From Oleiphilaceae bacterium (lineage in GTDB: Bacteria > Pseudomonadota > Gammaproteobacteria > Pseudomonadales > Oleiphilaceae): a stretch of 64,000 nucleotides of DNA. The notes under the pieces were generated by a model, which was not told where the DNA came from, ran no database searches, and was given only the letters and a program-made list of their open reading frames with translations. The translations under genes and the position numbers were made by a program. Shown in pieces: positions 47,184 through 56,354 of the stretch; position 1 is the first letter of the stretch; every line of letters starts with the position of its first letter. The DNA lies in contig JAKVBL010000010.1 in the NCBI GenBank assembly GCA_022447365.1, positions 54,418-118,417 on the forward strand, written 5' to 3'.

Positions 47184-48947
47184 ATGGTAAACCAAAAAGC
47201 ACCGAAGAAGTCATTGAGTGTCTTACTAAAATTATGGGCCTTTATGCGTCCCTACAAGTGGACATTAGTTGGTGCCAGTATCGCGTTAATTTTTACCGCA
47301 GCGATTACCTTATCAATAGGGCAGGGTGTGCGCCTATTGGTCGATGATGGCTTGGTGGCTAACTCTCTCGATGGTTTGTCCGATACCGTGCAGCTTGTAT
47401 TTTTGCTATCGCTATTGATGGCTGTTGGTACCTATGCGCGATTTTATTTGGTCTCTTGGTTAGGGGAGCGCGTGACAGCAGATTTGCGATCTGCTGTATT
47501 TTCACACTTAGTATCATTACATCCGTCCTATTTTGAAGAGAATCGTAGTGGCGAGATCATGTCTCGTCTCACGACTGATACCAGTTTGCTGCAAAATATT
47601 ATTGGCTCTTCTTTTTCGATGGCGCTGCGCAGCGCACTCACTTTTGTTGGCTCACTTATTCTGTTGCTCTATACCAACTTGAAGTTGAGCTTGTTGGTGT
47701 TGGTTGGTGTGCCACTTGTTTTGCTACCTATTCTGATGTTTGGCAGACGTGTTCGAAAATTGTCGCGTGCTAGCCAAGATTCGATTGCAGACGTTGGCTC
47801 TTATGCAGGTGAGATTGTACGCAACATAAAAACGGTGCAGGGTTTTACGCGTGAAAATTATGAGCGTGCGGCCTTTGATAAAGAAGTCGAACTCGCTTTT
47901 TCCGTCGCGCGAAAACGTATTCGTCAGCGAGCGCTTCTGATTGCGACAGTGATACTGCTGGTGTTTGTAGCGATAAGTTCTCTGATATGGGTTGGCGGCA
48001 GTGACATGCTGGCCGGTGCGATGACCGGTGGTGAATTGGCAGCTTTTATTTTTTATGCCTTGATGATGGCCGGTGCTGTGGCGACGATCTCCGAGGTATA
48101 TGGTGAATTGCAACGCGCCGTTGGTGCGACAGAGCGCCTTTTGGAGTTGCTGTCTGTGGAGTCGCTTATTCCTTATCAGTCGGGTACTGATATGTTTCCG
48201 GCGAGTAATGCTTCAGTGATTCAATTTGATGGCGTTACTTTTTCATACCCCGCTAGACCTCAAGTAAAAGCTTTAGATCAAGTCAGCTTTAGTATTCGAG
48301 AAGGGGAGCGCGTGGCGCTAGTTGGGCCATCTGGTGCTGGTAAATCAACAATATTTGAGTTGCTGCAGCGCTTTTACGATAGTAATGAAGGCTGCGTGTC
48401 AGTATTTGGGCAATCTGTTCTCGATGTGTCTACTGAGGCGCTGCGTAAGCGACTAGGGATTGTTTCGCAGCAGCCTGTGATGTTCTCTTCCACGATTAAG
48501 CATAATATTGCGTATGGCAACGAGGATGCCTCTCAAAAAGATATAGAAGCCGCAGCCCTAGCTGCGCATGCGCATGAATTTATCGAAGCATTGCCTAAAG
48601 GCTACGATAGCTATCTCGGTGAGCAAGGCGCTCGCTTATCGGGTGGTCAAAAGCAGCGTGTTGCGATTGCGCGCGCCGTACTGAAAGATCCGGATATTCT
48701 TTTGTTAGATGAGGCGACAAGTGCGCTTGATTCTGAAAGCGAATATCACGTTCAGCAAGCGATTGATGAGTTAACCGAAAATCGCACGACCTTAATTATT
48801 GCGCACCGACTTTCAACGATTAAACATGTCGATCGGATACTGGTTTTTGATCAAGGCCAGATTGTTGCACAAGGCACGCATGATCAATTACTCGCCTCTT
48901 CAGAGCTATATTCGCGCTTGGCCAAGCTTCAGTTTATGGACGCCTAA
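47184..48947 (+). CDS. ABC exporter, fused TM and ATPase domains (MsbA/BmrA-like)
   Basis: 587 residues: six TM helices then one nucleotide-binding domain. Walker A LVGPSGAGKST, signature LSGGQKQRVAIARAVL, Walker B ILLLDEATSALD and the H-loop LIIAHRLST are all intact. It acts as a homodimer exporting a lipid, drug or peptide. Its position behind HxlR operators fits drug- or electrophile-induced efflux. Not MsbA proper: no lpxK follows. Confidence 0.92.
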   Translation: MVNQKAPKKSLSVLLKLWAFMRPYKWTLVGASIALIFTAAITLSIGQGVRLLVDDGLVANSLDGLSDTVQLVFLLSLLMAVGTYARFYLVSWLGERVTADLRSAVFSHLVSLHPSYFEENRSGEIMSRLTTDTSLLQNIIGSSFSMALRSALTFVGSLILLLYTNLKLSLLVLVGVPLVLLPILMFGRRVRKLSRASQDSIADVGSYAGEIVRNIKTVQGFTRENYERAAFDKEVELAFSVARKRIRQRALLIATVILLVFVAISSLIWVGGSDMLAGAMTGGELAAFIFYALMMAGAVATISEVYGELQRAVGATERLLELLSVESLIPYQSGTDMFPASNASVIQFDGVTFSYPARPQVKALDQVSFSIREGERVALVGPSGAGKSTIFELLQRFYDSNEGCVSVFGQSVLDVSTEALRKRLGIVSQQPVMFSSTIKHNIAYGNEDASQKDIEAAALAAHAHEFIEALPKGYDSYLGEQGARLSGGQKQRVAIARAVLKDPDILLLDEATSALDSESEYHVQQAIDELTENRTTLIIAHRLSTIKHVDRILVFDQGQIVAQGTHDQLLASSELYSRLAKLQFMDA

Positions 48948-48986
48948 TCGCCCGATTTGCATTTGTTCACTCGCACGATTCACTAA

Positions 48987-49048
48987 GCCATTTCTGACTT
49001 GATTTGTATCAAATTTAGCCATTTCTGACTTGATTTGTATCAAATTTA
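48987..49048. promoter_or_regulatory. 31-bp tandem duplication carrying two perfect FNR/Anr boxes
   Basis: Two identical 31-base units (48987-49017, 49018-49048). Each contains TTGATTTGTATCAA, an exact FNR box, at 48999-49012 and 49030-49043. The second is placed about 41 bases before a likely start for a transcript reading into the AbgT gene (-10 near 49060-49068), the class II position. The 31-base spacing puts both boxes on the same DNA face. Confidence 0.72.
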
Positions 49049-49121
49049 GCCATTTCTACTATGCTAATTTGGTCAACTTTTCACCAAGTCATAAGCCTAA
49101 TGGAGGCTTGAGGAAGTCCGA

Positions 49122-50627
49122 ATGAGCGAAGTTACTCCAGTGATTCGCATGCTAAACGCCATCGAACGGGTAGGGAATAAAATGCCTCACCCAACTTGGC
49201 TATTTGTTTTACTGACCTTATTTGTCGTTGTGCTATCCGCCATCATGGCTTGGATTGGCGTAAGTGCTGAGAATCCTGTGACCGGCAAAACAATCGAGGC
49301 AGTAAGTCTTCTATCGGGAGAAGGGCTTCGACTCATATTAACCAAGGCTGTCACGAACTTTACGAGCTTCGCGCCCGTTGGTGTTGTGTTGGTTGCGATG
49401 CTTGGTATCGGTATTGCTGAGCGTAGTGGTTTACTGGGTACTTTGTTAAGACGTTTGGTTTCAGCGGCACCAGATAGTTTGCTAACTTTTATTGTTGTCG
49501 TTGCAGGTGTTTTATCTTCTTTAGCAGCAGACTCTGGTTACGTTGTACTTATTCCTTTAGCCGGTGCGCTGTTCTACGCAGCGGGTCGCCCTCCATTAGC
49601 GGGTATTGCGGCGGCATTTGCGGGCGTTTCGGCAGGCTTTAGCGCGAATCTATTAATTGGCCCTATTGATGCATTGTTGTCGGGTATTACCACCGAAGCC
49701 GCACAATTAATGGATAAAGAAGCTTTTATCTCTCCTGCGGCGAACTATTATTTCATGGTTGCTTCAACATTCTTGATCGGCATTTTGGGCACAATTGTGA
49801 CCAATAAAATTGTGATGCCTTATCTCGAAAAATCACAAAGCCAAGAAGAAGTCGAAGATGTTGAAGTCGATCAAGCAGGGCCTCTCGATGGCAAAGGCTT
49901 ACGCAATGTCGGTCTGTTTACTTTGGTGTTTGTAGGCCTTGTTTTGTTGGCTGTACTACCCGAGTCAGCGCCGCTTAGACACCCCGAGACGGGAAGCATC
50001 GTTGTCTCTCCATTTATCGGCGGGATCGTCGTGATTATTTCTGTCTACTTCGCTTTAGCGGGAGCTATTTTTGGATATACGGTCAAAGAGTTCTCTTCAA
50101 GCAAAGACGTGATCGAAGCAATGGAATCAACTATGGCGACAATGGCGGGCTACGTTGTGTTGATGTTCTTCGCGGCGCAGTTCGTGAATTACTTTGGTTG
50201 GACCAATCTTGGAATGATTACAGCGATTAAAGGCGCTGCGTGGCTTGAAACTCTGAGCATTAGCCCTGTGTCTATTTTGCTGATCTTCATCGTAATGACA
50301 GCATCAATCAATTTGTTGATTGGTAGCGCATCGGCTAAATGGGCGTTGTTAGCGCCAGTCTTTGTTCCAATGTTAATGCTTTCTGGAATTTCGCCAGAAA
50401 TGACGCAAGTGGCTTATCGTGTGGGGGATTCCGTGACTAACATTATCACCCCTTTAATGCCGTACTTTGGGATAGTGGTGGCCTTTGCTCAGAAATATGA
50501 CAAAGAAGCTGGTATTGGTAATATCGCCGCGGTGATGTTGCCTTACAGCATCATCTTATTGATTGGCTGGGGATGCTTATTGGGCTTGTGGCTAAGCATG
50601 GGTTGGCCGCTGGGTCCTGGCGTATAA
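49122..50627 (+). CDS. AbgT-family transporter
   Basis: 501 residues, about 12 TM helices. AbgT-family features: PHPTWLFVLLTLFVVVLSA, SSLAADSGYVVLIPLA, LLIGPIDALLSG and GDSVTNIITPLMPYFG. Family members import p-aminobenzoyl-glutamate or export sulfonamides. No abgA/abgB amidohydrolase is nearby. Two tandem FNR boxes upstream point to oxygen control. Confidence 0.93.
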   Translation: MSEVTPVIRMLNAIERVGNKMPHPTWLFVLLTLFVVVLSAIMAWIGVSAENPVTGKTIEAVSLLSGEGLRLILTKAVTNFTSFAPVGVVLVAMLGIGIAERSGLLGTLLRRLVSAAPDSLLTFIVVVAGVLSSLAADSGYVVLIPLAGALFYAAGRPPLAGIAAAFAGVSAGFSANLLIGPIDALLSGITTEAAQLMDKEAFISPAANYYFMVASTFLIGILGTIVTNKIVMPYLEKSQSQEEVEDVEVDQAGPLDGKGLRNVGLFTLVFVGLVLLAVLPESAPLRHPETGSIVVSPFIGGIVVIISVYFALAGAIFGYTVKEFSSSKDVIEAMESTMATMAGYVVLMFFAAQFVNYFGWTNLGMITAIKGAAWLETLSISPVSILLIFIVMTASINLLIGSASAKWALLAPVFVPMLMLSGISPEMTQVAYRVGDSVTNIITPLMPYFGIVVAFAQKYDKEAGIGNIAAVMLPYSIILLIGWGCLLGLWLSMGWPLGPGV

Positions 50628-50637
50628 GCCATAAAAA

Positions 50638-50688
50638 TCTTATAAAAAAGCCCCATTAGCATTCTGTTAATGGGGCTTTTTTATAAGA
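50638..50688. terminator. strong bidirectional terminator
   Basis: A long palindrome: A/T flank, GCCCCATTA, short loop, TAATGGGGC, then T6 and A/T flank; arms are about 21 bases. It ends the AbgT transcript. Confidence 0.93.
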
Positions 50689-50815
50689 TTCGCATCGTTA
50701 ACCCGATCTCGGAATACAAAAAAGAGCGCGAGATAATAACGAATGCGTGAATCGCTTTTTCAATTCTCAGAGTATAAAAATGCTCTCAAACTTCTTTCTC
50801 AATGGAACATCGTTT

Positions 50816-51571
50816 ATGCGTCTAGTGTTTACCTTGCTTAGCTCTTTAATTTTATCTCAGCCAGCATTTGCTGAATTAGAGGGTAAGCGCCCGAAGCCTG
50901 AAGGCTGGTTTTATGGCATTGGTGTAGGGTTTTCGGAAAGTATCTACAAGGGCGATGGTAATCGTGTCATTCCAATTCCGGGTATTGGATATATTGGTGA
51001 GCGTTTTAATTTACTTGGGCCTTTTGTCAGTTATGAGCTGTATGAGAACGGCCCATTTGATGCAAACGCTAAGCTCGCAGTTAGGTTTGATGGTTACGAC
51101 GCGGACGACAGTGATTTTTTAAAGGGTATGGAAGACCGCGATCGTTCACTAGATGGAGGTTTTAGTTTGGGCTTGCAGCGAGAAGATATTGCCCGCCTCG
51201 AATTAGAATATATGCACGACACCTTATCTCGCCATAAAGGCTCAAAGACGAGTATTCAGTTATCAAGACAATTCAATAAAGGCCCGTTCTTCTTTGTACC
51301 GGAAGTATCTGTTCATTACCTAAACCAAAAGCTTGTCGATTACTATTATGGTGTTGAGCAGAACGAAGCGACGCTTGAGCGTGGACGTTATGAAGGGCGA
51401 TCGGGTTGGAATTATCGTGCCGATTTAAACTTCTCTACCCCCATATTATTTGGTGGTTTTACGCGCCTAGATCTGGGATATATTTGGTACTCAAATTCAA
51501 TTACCGATAGCCCCATTGTTGATCAAACCGAGGGCTACAATATCCGCTTTGCTTATACTCAATTCTTTTAA
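50816..51571 (+). CDS. MipA/OmpV-family outer-membrane protein
   Basis: 251 residues from ATG 50816, which begins the signal peptide (LVFTLLSSLILSQPAFA); in-frame starts at 50747 and 50780 would put residues before it. The mature protein is a beta-barrel with WFYGIGVGFSESIYKG, IPIPGIGYIGERF and a C-terminal Phe, as in MipA/OmpV scaffolding or porin-like proteins. Confidence 0.88.
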   Translation: MRLVFTLLSSLILSQPAFAELEGKRPKPEGWFYGIGVGFSESIYKGDGNRVIPIPGIGYIGERFNLLGPFVSYELYENGPFDANAKLAVRFDGYDADDSDFLKGMEDRDRSLDGGFSLGLQREDIARLELEYMHDTLSRHKGSKTSIQLSRQFNKGPFFFVPEVSVHYLNQKLVDYYYGVEQNEATLERGRYEGRSGWNYRADLNFSTPILFGGFTRLDLGYIWYSNSITDSPIVDQTEGYNIRFAYTQFF

Positions 51572-51582
51572 AGAAAGCAGAG

Positions 51583-51900
51583 CTAATTAGCCCGTGACTG
51601 CGTGTCGAAGTGTAGGTGCTCTAATTTAATCTCCATTAGGTTAGAGCCCTTTTCAGGGTGTCCGATCATTTCGTCATAGGCGCTTGTGTGCTGCAGCACT
51701 AGCTTTGTGATTTGCAGCAAGCTAAGCGCTGTTTTGGCGGCTTGAAGGCTTCGGTATGTTTGTATTTTACTACCATCAACCAAATAATAAGTCTCTCCTT
51801 GATGCTCAATCATCACCCTGTAAAGCGACAAATCAACTGATTGAATGATCACTTTTTCAATGGGCTCTAATTGTCCGAGCTCTTCGTATGAAATCTTCAT
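51583..51900 (-). CDS. DUF6482-like small protein
   Basis: 105 residues from ATG 51900, which has AGGAAA at better spacing than ATG 51906. EKVIIQSVDLSLYRVMIEHQGETYYLVDG and the central helical TALSLLQI resemble the DUF6482 group as I recall it. No catalytic motif. Lies 19 bases downstream of the DUF3429 gene on the same strand. Confidence 0.68.
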   Translation of the reverse strand: MKISYEELGQLEPIEKVIIQSVDLSLYRVMIEHQGETYYLVDGSKIQTYRSLQAAKTALSLLQITKLVLQHTSAYDEMIGHPEKGSNLMEIKLEHLHFDTQSRAN

Positions 51901-51919
51901 AGTCATTTTCCTATCTAGT

Positions 51920-52366
51920 TTAATAGCCTAAGAATACGGCGTAAGAGAACGCTGATAAATGTGCCAAGGTGACGACGATTGTTAGCCTGTCTCGCAAAAC
52001 CGCGAACATTGTTTCGTACAAATGATCGCAAAACTTCTTCTCTACAGAGCGTAAGGCAATGAAACTGAGGCCCAAGATCGCACTCTGTAAGGCGGGTTTA
52101 AAAATTGTGCTAGCCCATGCTAATAAACTAAAAACGATGCCCGTATTGAGAAGTATACCGTTCTGGCGCAAGTTCGAGCCGATCACGACGGGAATTGCCC
52201 AAAGTAAACCTGCTAAAAAAGACAGAATGACAACGGAGTAAGACAGGAAGAAATCGAGCAGGGAGCCTGCTGATTCTTGAGGGACGAACCAAATCGTAAG
52301 GCTGAAGCCTATGAATGGGATCAGGCCTGCGAAGCCAAATGTTTGAATGCGTGCGTGGTTACTCAT
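51920..52366 (-). CDS. DUF3429 (TMEM69-like) membrane protein
   Basis: 148 residues with four to five TM helices. LIPFIGFSLTIWF, SYSVVILSFLAGLLWAIPV and LGLSFIALRSVEKKF match the DUF3429 family. Function unknown. Probably cotranscribed with the small gene at 51900. Confidence 0.85.
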   Translation of the reverse strand: MSNHARIQTFGFAGLIPFIGFSLTIWFVPQESAGSLLDFFLSYSVVILSFLAGLLWAIPVVIGSNLRQNGILLNTGIVFSLLAWASTIFKPALQSAILGLSFIALRSVEKKFCDHLYETMFAVLRDRLTIVVTLAHLSAFSYAVFLGY

Positions 52367-52509
52367 CGATCTTACTCTGTTATTTTCAATAAAACCTACG
52401 AGAGTAAAAACACAGCCGATTACTTTATATATGTATAACTTGCTTTGGTCTTGAATCCATTTGAGCCCTTCCTAAGTAGCTTAATGGAATGCTTAATTGG
52501 AGAGTCGCA

Positions 52510-52773
52510 GTGGAAAACCGTATTGAGGTAAGAAAACTCTTACTAGCTGCAGAAAAAGTTAGACAGCACGGCGAGCAGAAGAGCGGCCGGTACTTCTATT
52601 CTGGTCTAACGCTTGAAATGAGTTTTGATGGTTATACGTTTGTTCTAAGCACGCCCAAGGCTAGTATCAGTGTTTTTTTTCATAACAAGTTTCAGGCTAA
52701 TTATCGCAATAATATTGAGCTTGAAGAGCTGTACGACTTAGCGTGCAAGATCGCAAAAACTGATGCCGCTTGA
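52510..52773 (+). CDS. small hypothetical protein
   Basis: 87 residues from GTG 52510, which has GGAG seven bases upstream; an ATG at 52489 would add seven residues. Charged and partly beta-stranded (YFYSGLTLEMSFDGYTFVLSTP), no membrane segment. No family recognised. It is the last gene before the accessory region. Confidence 0.6.
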   Translation: MENRIEVRKLLLAAEKVRQHGEQKSGRYFYSGLTLEMSFDGYTFVLSTPKASISVFFHNKFQANYRNNIELEELYDLACKIAKTDAA

Positions 52774-52848
52774 GAACTGAAAAGAAGGGTTCGGAGACAA
52801 GAGGCACCTTCAAATCTCCAAGCTTATTTGCAACTACCGCAGATCTGA

Positions 52849-53352
52849 TCACCATGGTAATTGTTCACGTAATTGCAGCTGTTCTCCGTAATTCTGAGCT
52901 GCGACTTCTCTTTTCTTCTCTTTGAGATACTTCTCAATTAGGCTGCTTATTAGCACTGATGCTGCGCGTTCGCTTATTGGTGGTATTGCTGCGAAGTCGG
53001 TGGTCGGCTCAAGTCTGTGTTTATGGAATGCTACGTTAGCTTGGGAATGGTAGTATGCTAAGACCTTATTCTCTTCTGGGGTAACTTGGAGTGTGAATTC
53101 CTGATTCAAGTATTCACAGTCGCTGCTGAACATCATTTCGTGCTGGCGTTCATCAACGATGTCTTGCGAGTCCTTGATGCTAGCGCTCTTATCCTCCCGT
53201 TCTAATCCCACAACCTCTAAGTCATGTGTGTTTTCTGCTGGTGCCTTAGGTGCTTCTACTACGGTGTTATGTTCGATATTACGTTGAAGCCAAACCCTAG
53301 CTGCTTGGCGTATTTCTTCTAGTTTTGCTCGTCTTACGGTCATTCGATCCAC
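52849..53352 (-). CDS. hypothetical protein
   Basis: 167 residues from GTG 53352 (ATG 53343 is an alternative). Charged N-terminal helix, low-complexity acidic middle, and a helical C-terminus (ISERAASVLISSLIEKYLKEKKREVAAQ). No domain recognised. It is the leftmost gene of the accessory region and may be island cargo. Confidence 0.55.
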   Translation of the reverse strand: MDRMTVRRAKLEEIRQAARVWLQRNIEHNTVVEAPKAPAENTHDLEVVGLEREDKSASIKDSQDIVDERQHEMMFSSDCEYLNQEFTLQVTPEENKVLAYYHSQANVAFHKHRLEPTTDFAAIPPISERAASVLISSLIEKYLKEKKREVAAQNYGEQLQLREQLPW

Positions 53353-53797
53353 TGAGTCATTTAATAGGACTACATAGCGGAGAGCTGCTCGCTCGCTAGA
53401 GGTGCGAAAGGATAATCGAAGGAAGCAAGAGTGTAGGCGTCGATTTTAGTAGAGCGCTCCGTGGCGCACGATAGTGTAGGGCAGTTGCATAGTCAAACGT
53501 CCTAGCTGTGTGACAGCTTGTGTGACATTCTGACTTGAGGAAAGCTCAACCCCCGTGGATATAGGGAATGTCAGATAGTTTGGCCGAAATTTATCGCATA
53601 GTTTGGCCAAACCTGAAGCGGTAAGGATTGATTACTGCATGGTTATTCTAGTCATGTTTTTTGCTCGCTTCAGATAGTTCCAGGGTTAAAGGTTCTCTCT
53701 TCGATTAAAAAATTATTGCTTTTATGAGCAGATAATCTTGTATTGAGTACAAAATGTACTAATAATGAGCACAAAATAATTGCAGAGTGATTGCAGT
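53353..53797. promoter_or_regulatory. non-coding gap with short direct repeats and palindromes
   Basis: No convincing gene in 445 bases. ATAGTTTGGCC occurs at 53575-53585 and 53598-53608 (23 bases apart); the second lies in the perfect palindrome GTTTGGCCAAAC. TGTGACA is repeated around 53510-53530. Closer to the RHH gene, TTGAGTACAAAA (53743) and ATGAGCACAAAA (53765) are 22 bases apart, with palindrome GTACAAAATGTAC at 53747-53759. The latter are probable operators of the RHH protein. The former could be transposase-binding sites or operators. Confidence 0.5.
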
Positions 53798-54427
53798 ATG
53801 AGCACAGTAACAATAAGTATCAGAGTCCCTGAGCACCTTAAGAACGAATTGGCTAAAAGCGCCAAGAAATCGAATAAGTCTGTAAACGCTGAAATCTCCA
53901 GTCGATTGGAAGCTTCGTTCTCGCCCCAGAGGAAGAGAGGGAATCAAGTTGTTGATGCTTTGCAGTTGAACGAGGTCGTCAGGATTCGGTCCACTTCCAC
54001 CTCCGCTGATGCAACGAGATTGATCAACTTGTGTCGAGAATTGGATGTCGAAAAGGTGGTCTTTGGCGCTAGAAACGATGTCTTGAATGGCATGGTGATG
54101 GTCGTTGTATTACATACACAATATGCAACATTCTTGCTGGACTCTTCCAAACTAAACATGGCGCGAGAGCCGCGGATTTTTGAAGTGCAAGACATATTCA
54201 GGAATTTGGATGAAATTGGCTTGTTGGAAGTTAGCCATTTTTTAAACTCGCCGTTGGAAGAAACATCGCATTTGCCCCCAGATGAGGCACTCGAAAAAAT
54301 TCTTCTATCGGGTAGCGTGATCCGCATGAAAAACTTAAGTGATTTTTTAAATATTTTGTGTGAACACCAGAAGTTTGTTGAAGAAGAATTCAAGTCCAAC
54401 TCTAAAACAACAAAAAAGTCCTATTGA
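53798..54427 (+). CDS. ribbon-helix-helix (Arc/MetJ-type) DNA-binding protein with extended C-terminus
   Basis: 209 residues. The first 50 residues are an Arc-like RHH domain (TVTISIRVPEHLKNELAKSAKKSNKSVNAEISSRLEASF). The remaining 150 residues match nothing I recognise. RHH proteins often repress their own operon; two TGAG(T/C)ACAAAA repeats sit just upstream. It is followed after 19 bases by the HNH-like gene, so the pair is probably an operon. A toxin-antitoxin or phage-defence pair is possible but unproven. Confidence 0.75.
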   Translation: MSTVTISIRVPEHLKNELAKSAKKSNKSVNAEISSRLEASFSPQRKRGNQVVDALQLNEVVRIRSTSTSADATRLINLCRELDVEKVVFGARNDVLNGMVMVVVLHTQYATFLLDSSKLNMAREPRIFEVQDIFRNLDEIGLLEVSHFLNSPLEETSHLPPDEALEKILLSGSVIRMKNLSDFLNILCEHQKFVEEEFKSNSKTTKKSY

Positions 54428-54446
54428 TACCGATATCGAGGTTTTT

Positions 54447-55409
54447 ATGGAAGAAATTCATCCAAAGCATTTAGAGACTTTTAAACATTTTTTTAGCATC
54501 AAGAAGCTCAGCATGCCAGATGACTTGACCTATCGTAATCTCTTTGATCATTTGTTGCGTGAGGGAAACACATATTTCTTTTCACAGAAGCCGATCCTTC
54601 TCGAAAGAGGTTTTGACGAGCTGCTAAGTCTAGAGAAGCAGAGCCCTAAGTTTGGTTGGGATCTCACTTATATTCTGAATATCTTTGTAGTGGAGCGAAT
54701 CGAGGGTTCTTATATAGTTTCAGACATTGCTGGCTACAACAGGAGGTTCGGGATAGATGAATTCCATGACAAAGCATATAGTCTACTAGAGACTAATAAT
54801 TTCGATCTCGTCCCCAATATTTTGGCAGAGGCGTGCGTATGTCAGATACTAGACCAAATATTCTTTGAGACAAAATGCCGTCAGCTAGGGAATGCTTATA
54901 AAAGTGAGCTAAGAGAGGGTTTTATAAGAGAGGGTAAGTACAACGACCTGTTAAATTCTTACGTTGTAAATGGCCGACTAATTGAGAGGGACCCCTATCA
55001 GTTGCTGAGAATTCTCACCAAAGTACATGATGGCGAATTGGAAGAGAGGCTAAGGGGCGTCTTCGAAGAGTCTCCGAGCGAATACTATTGTACGCCCTAC
55101 TGGAGGTTGGTTACCAGGTTTAAAAAAGCCTCTAACCCCACATGCCAGATGTGTGATCAGGAAGATTCGTATGCCACTCACCATCAGACGTATACGATCG
55201 TTGGTAAAGAACACGAGTACCTGTTTTCTAGAGGGGAAGAATTAATCGCGATTTGTAATTGTTGTCACGCAAAAATCCACAACTCATATGGCCATAGCAT
55301 CAAAGGGCGCGAGAGTAATTTTTTCGATGACAAGTTAAACATTATGGGGGTCGCTAAACAAATCCTTCAAAACTACTGCCAGGCTTTCGAAATCGCATAT
55401 TGGCATTAA
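54447..55409 (+). CDS. protein with C-terminal HNH-nuclease-like zinc motif
   Basis: 320 residues from ATG 54447 (GAGG five bases upstream; an in-frame start at 54360 would overlap the RHH gene). The first 240 residues are helical and unrecognised. The C-terminus has CQMCDQEDSYATHHQTY and later CNCCHAKIHN, an HNH-type treble-clef with two CxxC pairs and HH plus H. Such domains nick or cut DNA, or bind nucleic acid if degenerate. Coupled with the RHH gene upstream. Confidence 0.7.
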   Translation: MEEIHPKHLETFKHFFSIKKLSMPDDLTYRNLFDHLLREGNTYFFSQKPILLERGFDELLSLEKQSPKFGWDLTYILNIFVVERIEGSYIVSDIAGYNRRFGIDEFHDKAYSLLETNNFDLVPNILAEACVCQILDQIFFETKCRQLGNAYKSELREGFIREGKYNDLLNSYVVNGRLIERDPYQLLRILTKVHDGELEERLRGVFEESPSEYYCTPYWRLVTRFKKASNPTCQMCDQEDSYATHHQTYTIVGKEHEYLFSRGEELIAICNCCHAKIHNSYGHSIKGRESNFFDDKLNIMGVAKQILQNYCQAFEIAYWH

Positions 55410-55437
55410 GTAGTTCAGATTCTTTGACTACGAAAAT

Positions 55438-56193
55438 TTAAGGCCTCCAATGCTCGAACTCTTTTATCATCAACACTGGAGCGGGGGTTGTGACAAATTT
55501 TCCTGACTTTGAAACCCGCCCGTTTGCTCCTCGCCATAGTTTGTAAGGCTCATCCATCTCTACATATGACTTCATCATGTAATCATCGGGGATGACGTCG
55601 TCGATAACCCTTAGCAACTTATAACGCAATCGTTTTAGCATTGCATAGTAGCTTAGCCAGTTTGGTTTGAAAGCAGGATGCCTAGCCAAGTGTGGAAAAG
55701 CCCTAAGAGCCTGCACGATATGCTGTTTCAAAAAAATGTGGTTCCATTTTTGGCTGCGTAACAACCCGAGAATAACGACAAAACCATCTATACCCCCATA
55801 TTCTGCAAGTGCTGGGGTGTTCTCGCGACAAATGATCGGAGTTTTAAAATGTTGCCCGAAATCATCGTACTTACTCAGATTCCAGTATCCTAACGCCTTA
55901 TCATTTTGATTCTGAAACGCTTTGAGTTTTTCTAAGACTTCATCATGGCTAAGAGTAATCTCTGGATTGATCCACTCAAACACTGGAGTGTCAAAGAACC
56001 ACTCTAACTCGGGAAAACGGTCGAGCAAAACCGACCTATTGTTATCGGCAATATCATGGCCTTTTAGCCAGCGCATGATTTTCTTTCTGGGATTGCTTTG
56101 GTCAGGAAAAAGCTCGTTCGCAAGACGCTCTTGTCCAAGGGAGGCTTTATCAAGCATGTAATTCACGATGGCAACGCTTCTTAGATTTTTCAT
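55438..56193 (-). CDS. hypothetical protein, possible N-terminal DNA-binding region
   Basis: 251 residues. The N-terminus (LGQERLANELFPDQSNPRKKIMRWLKG) resembles a helix-turn-helix of the Cro/CI type; the rest is Trp- and Tyr-rich and unrecognised. It is divergent from the small DNA-binding gene upstream of the Tn7-like operon, with a 14-base-arm palindrome in between, and may control transposition. No family assigned. Confidence 0.55.
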   Translation of the reverse strand: MKNLRSVAIVNYMLDKASLGQERLANELFPDQSNPRKKIMRWLKGHDIADNNRSVLLDRFPELEWFFDTPVFEWINPEITLSHDEVLEKLKAFQNQNDKALGYWNLSKYDDFGQHFKTPIICRENTPALAEYGGIDGFVVILGLLRSQKWNHIFLKQHIVQALRAFPHLARHPAFKPNWLSYYAMLKRLRYKLLRVIDDVIPDDYMMKSYVEMDEPYKLWRGANGRVSKSGKFVTTPAPVLMIKEFEHWRP

Positions 56194-56233
56194 AATCGGG
56201 CCATACCAAGAAAACTAGTTCTAAAAGACAAAT

Positions 56234-56273
56234 GGGACGCGCTTTGGGCAAAAAGTGCTCCAAATCGCGTCCC
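56234..56273. promoter_or_regulatory. long inverted repeat in divergent promoter
   Basis: GGGACGCGCTTTGG (56234-56247) and CCAAATCGCGTCCC (56260-56273) pair over 14 bases with one mismatch. It lies between the divergent genes at 56193 and 56355 and is a candidate operator for the transposition module. Confidence 0.6.
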
Positions 56274-56354
56274 TTATTTTCAATCAATAAATTGTATATA
56301 AAAAGGGAAGATCGTGAGCAGTTACGAGTATCTGAGAAAGAGCTAGAAATTTAT

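Noticed and set aside
47184..48947. msbA lipid A flippase
   Set aside because: The domain layout fits, but lpxK does not follow and the HxlR-controlled context suggests a drug or peptide exporter instead.
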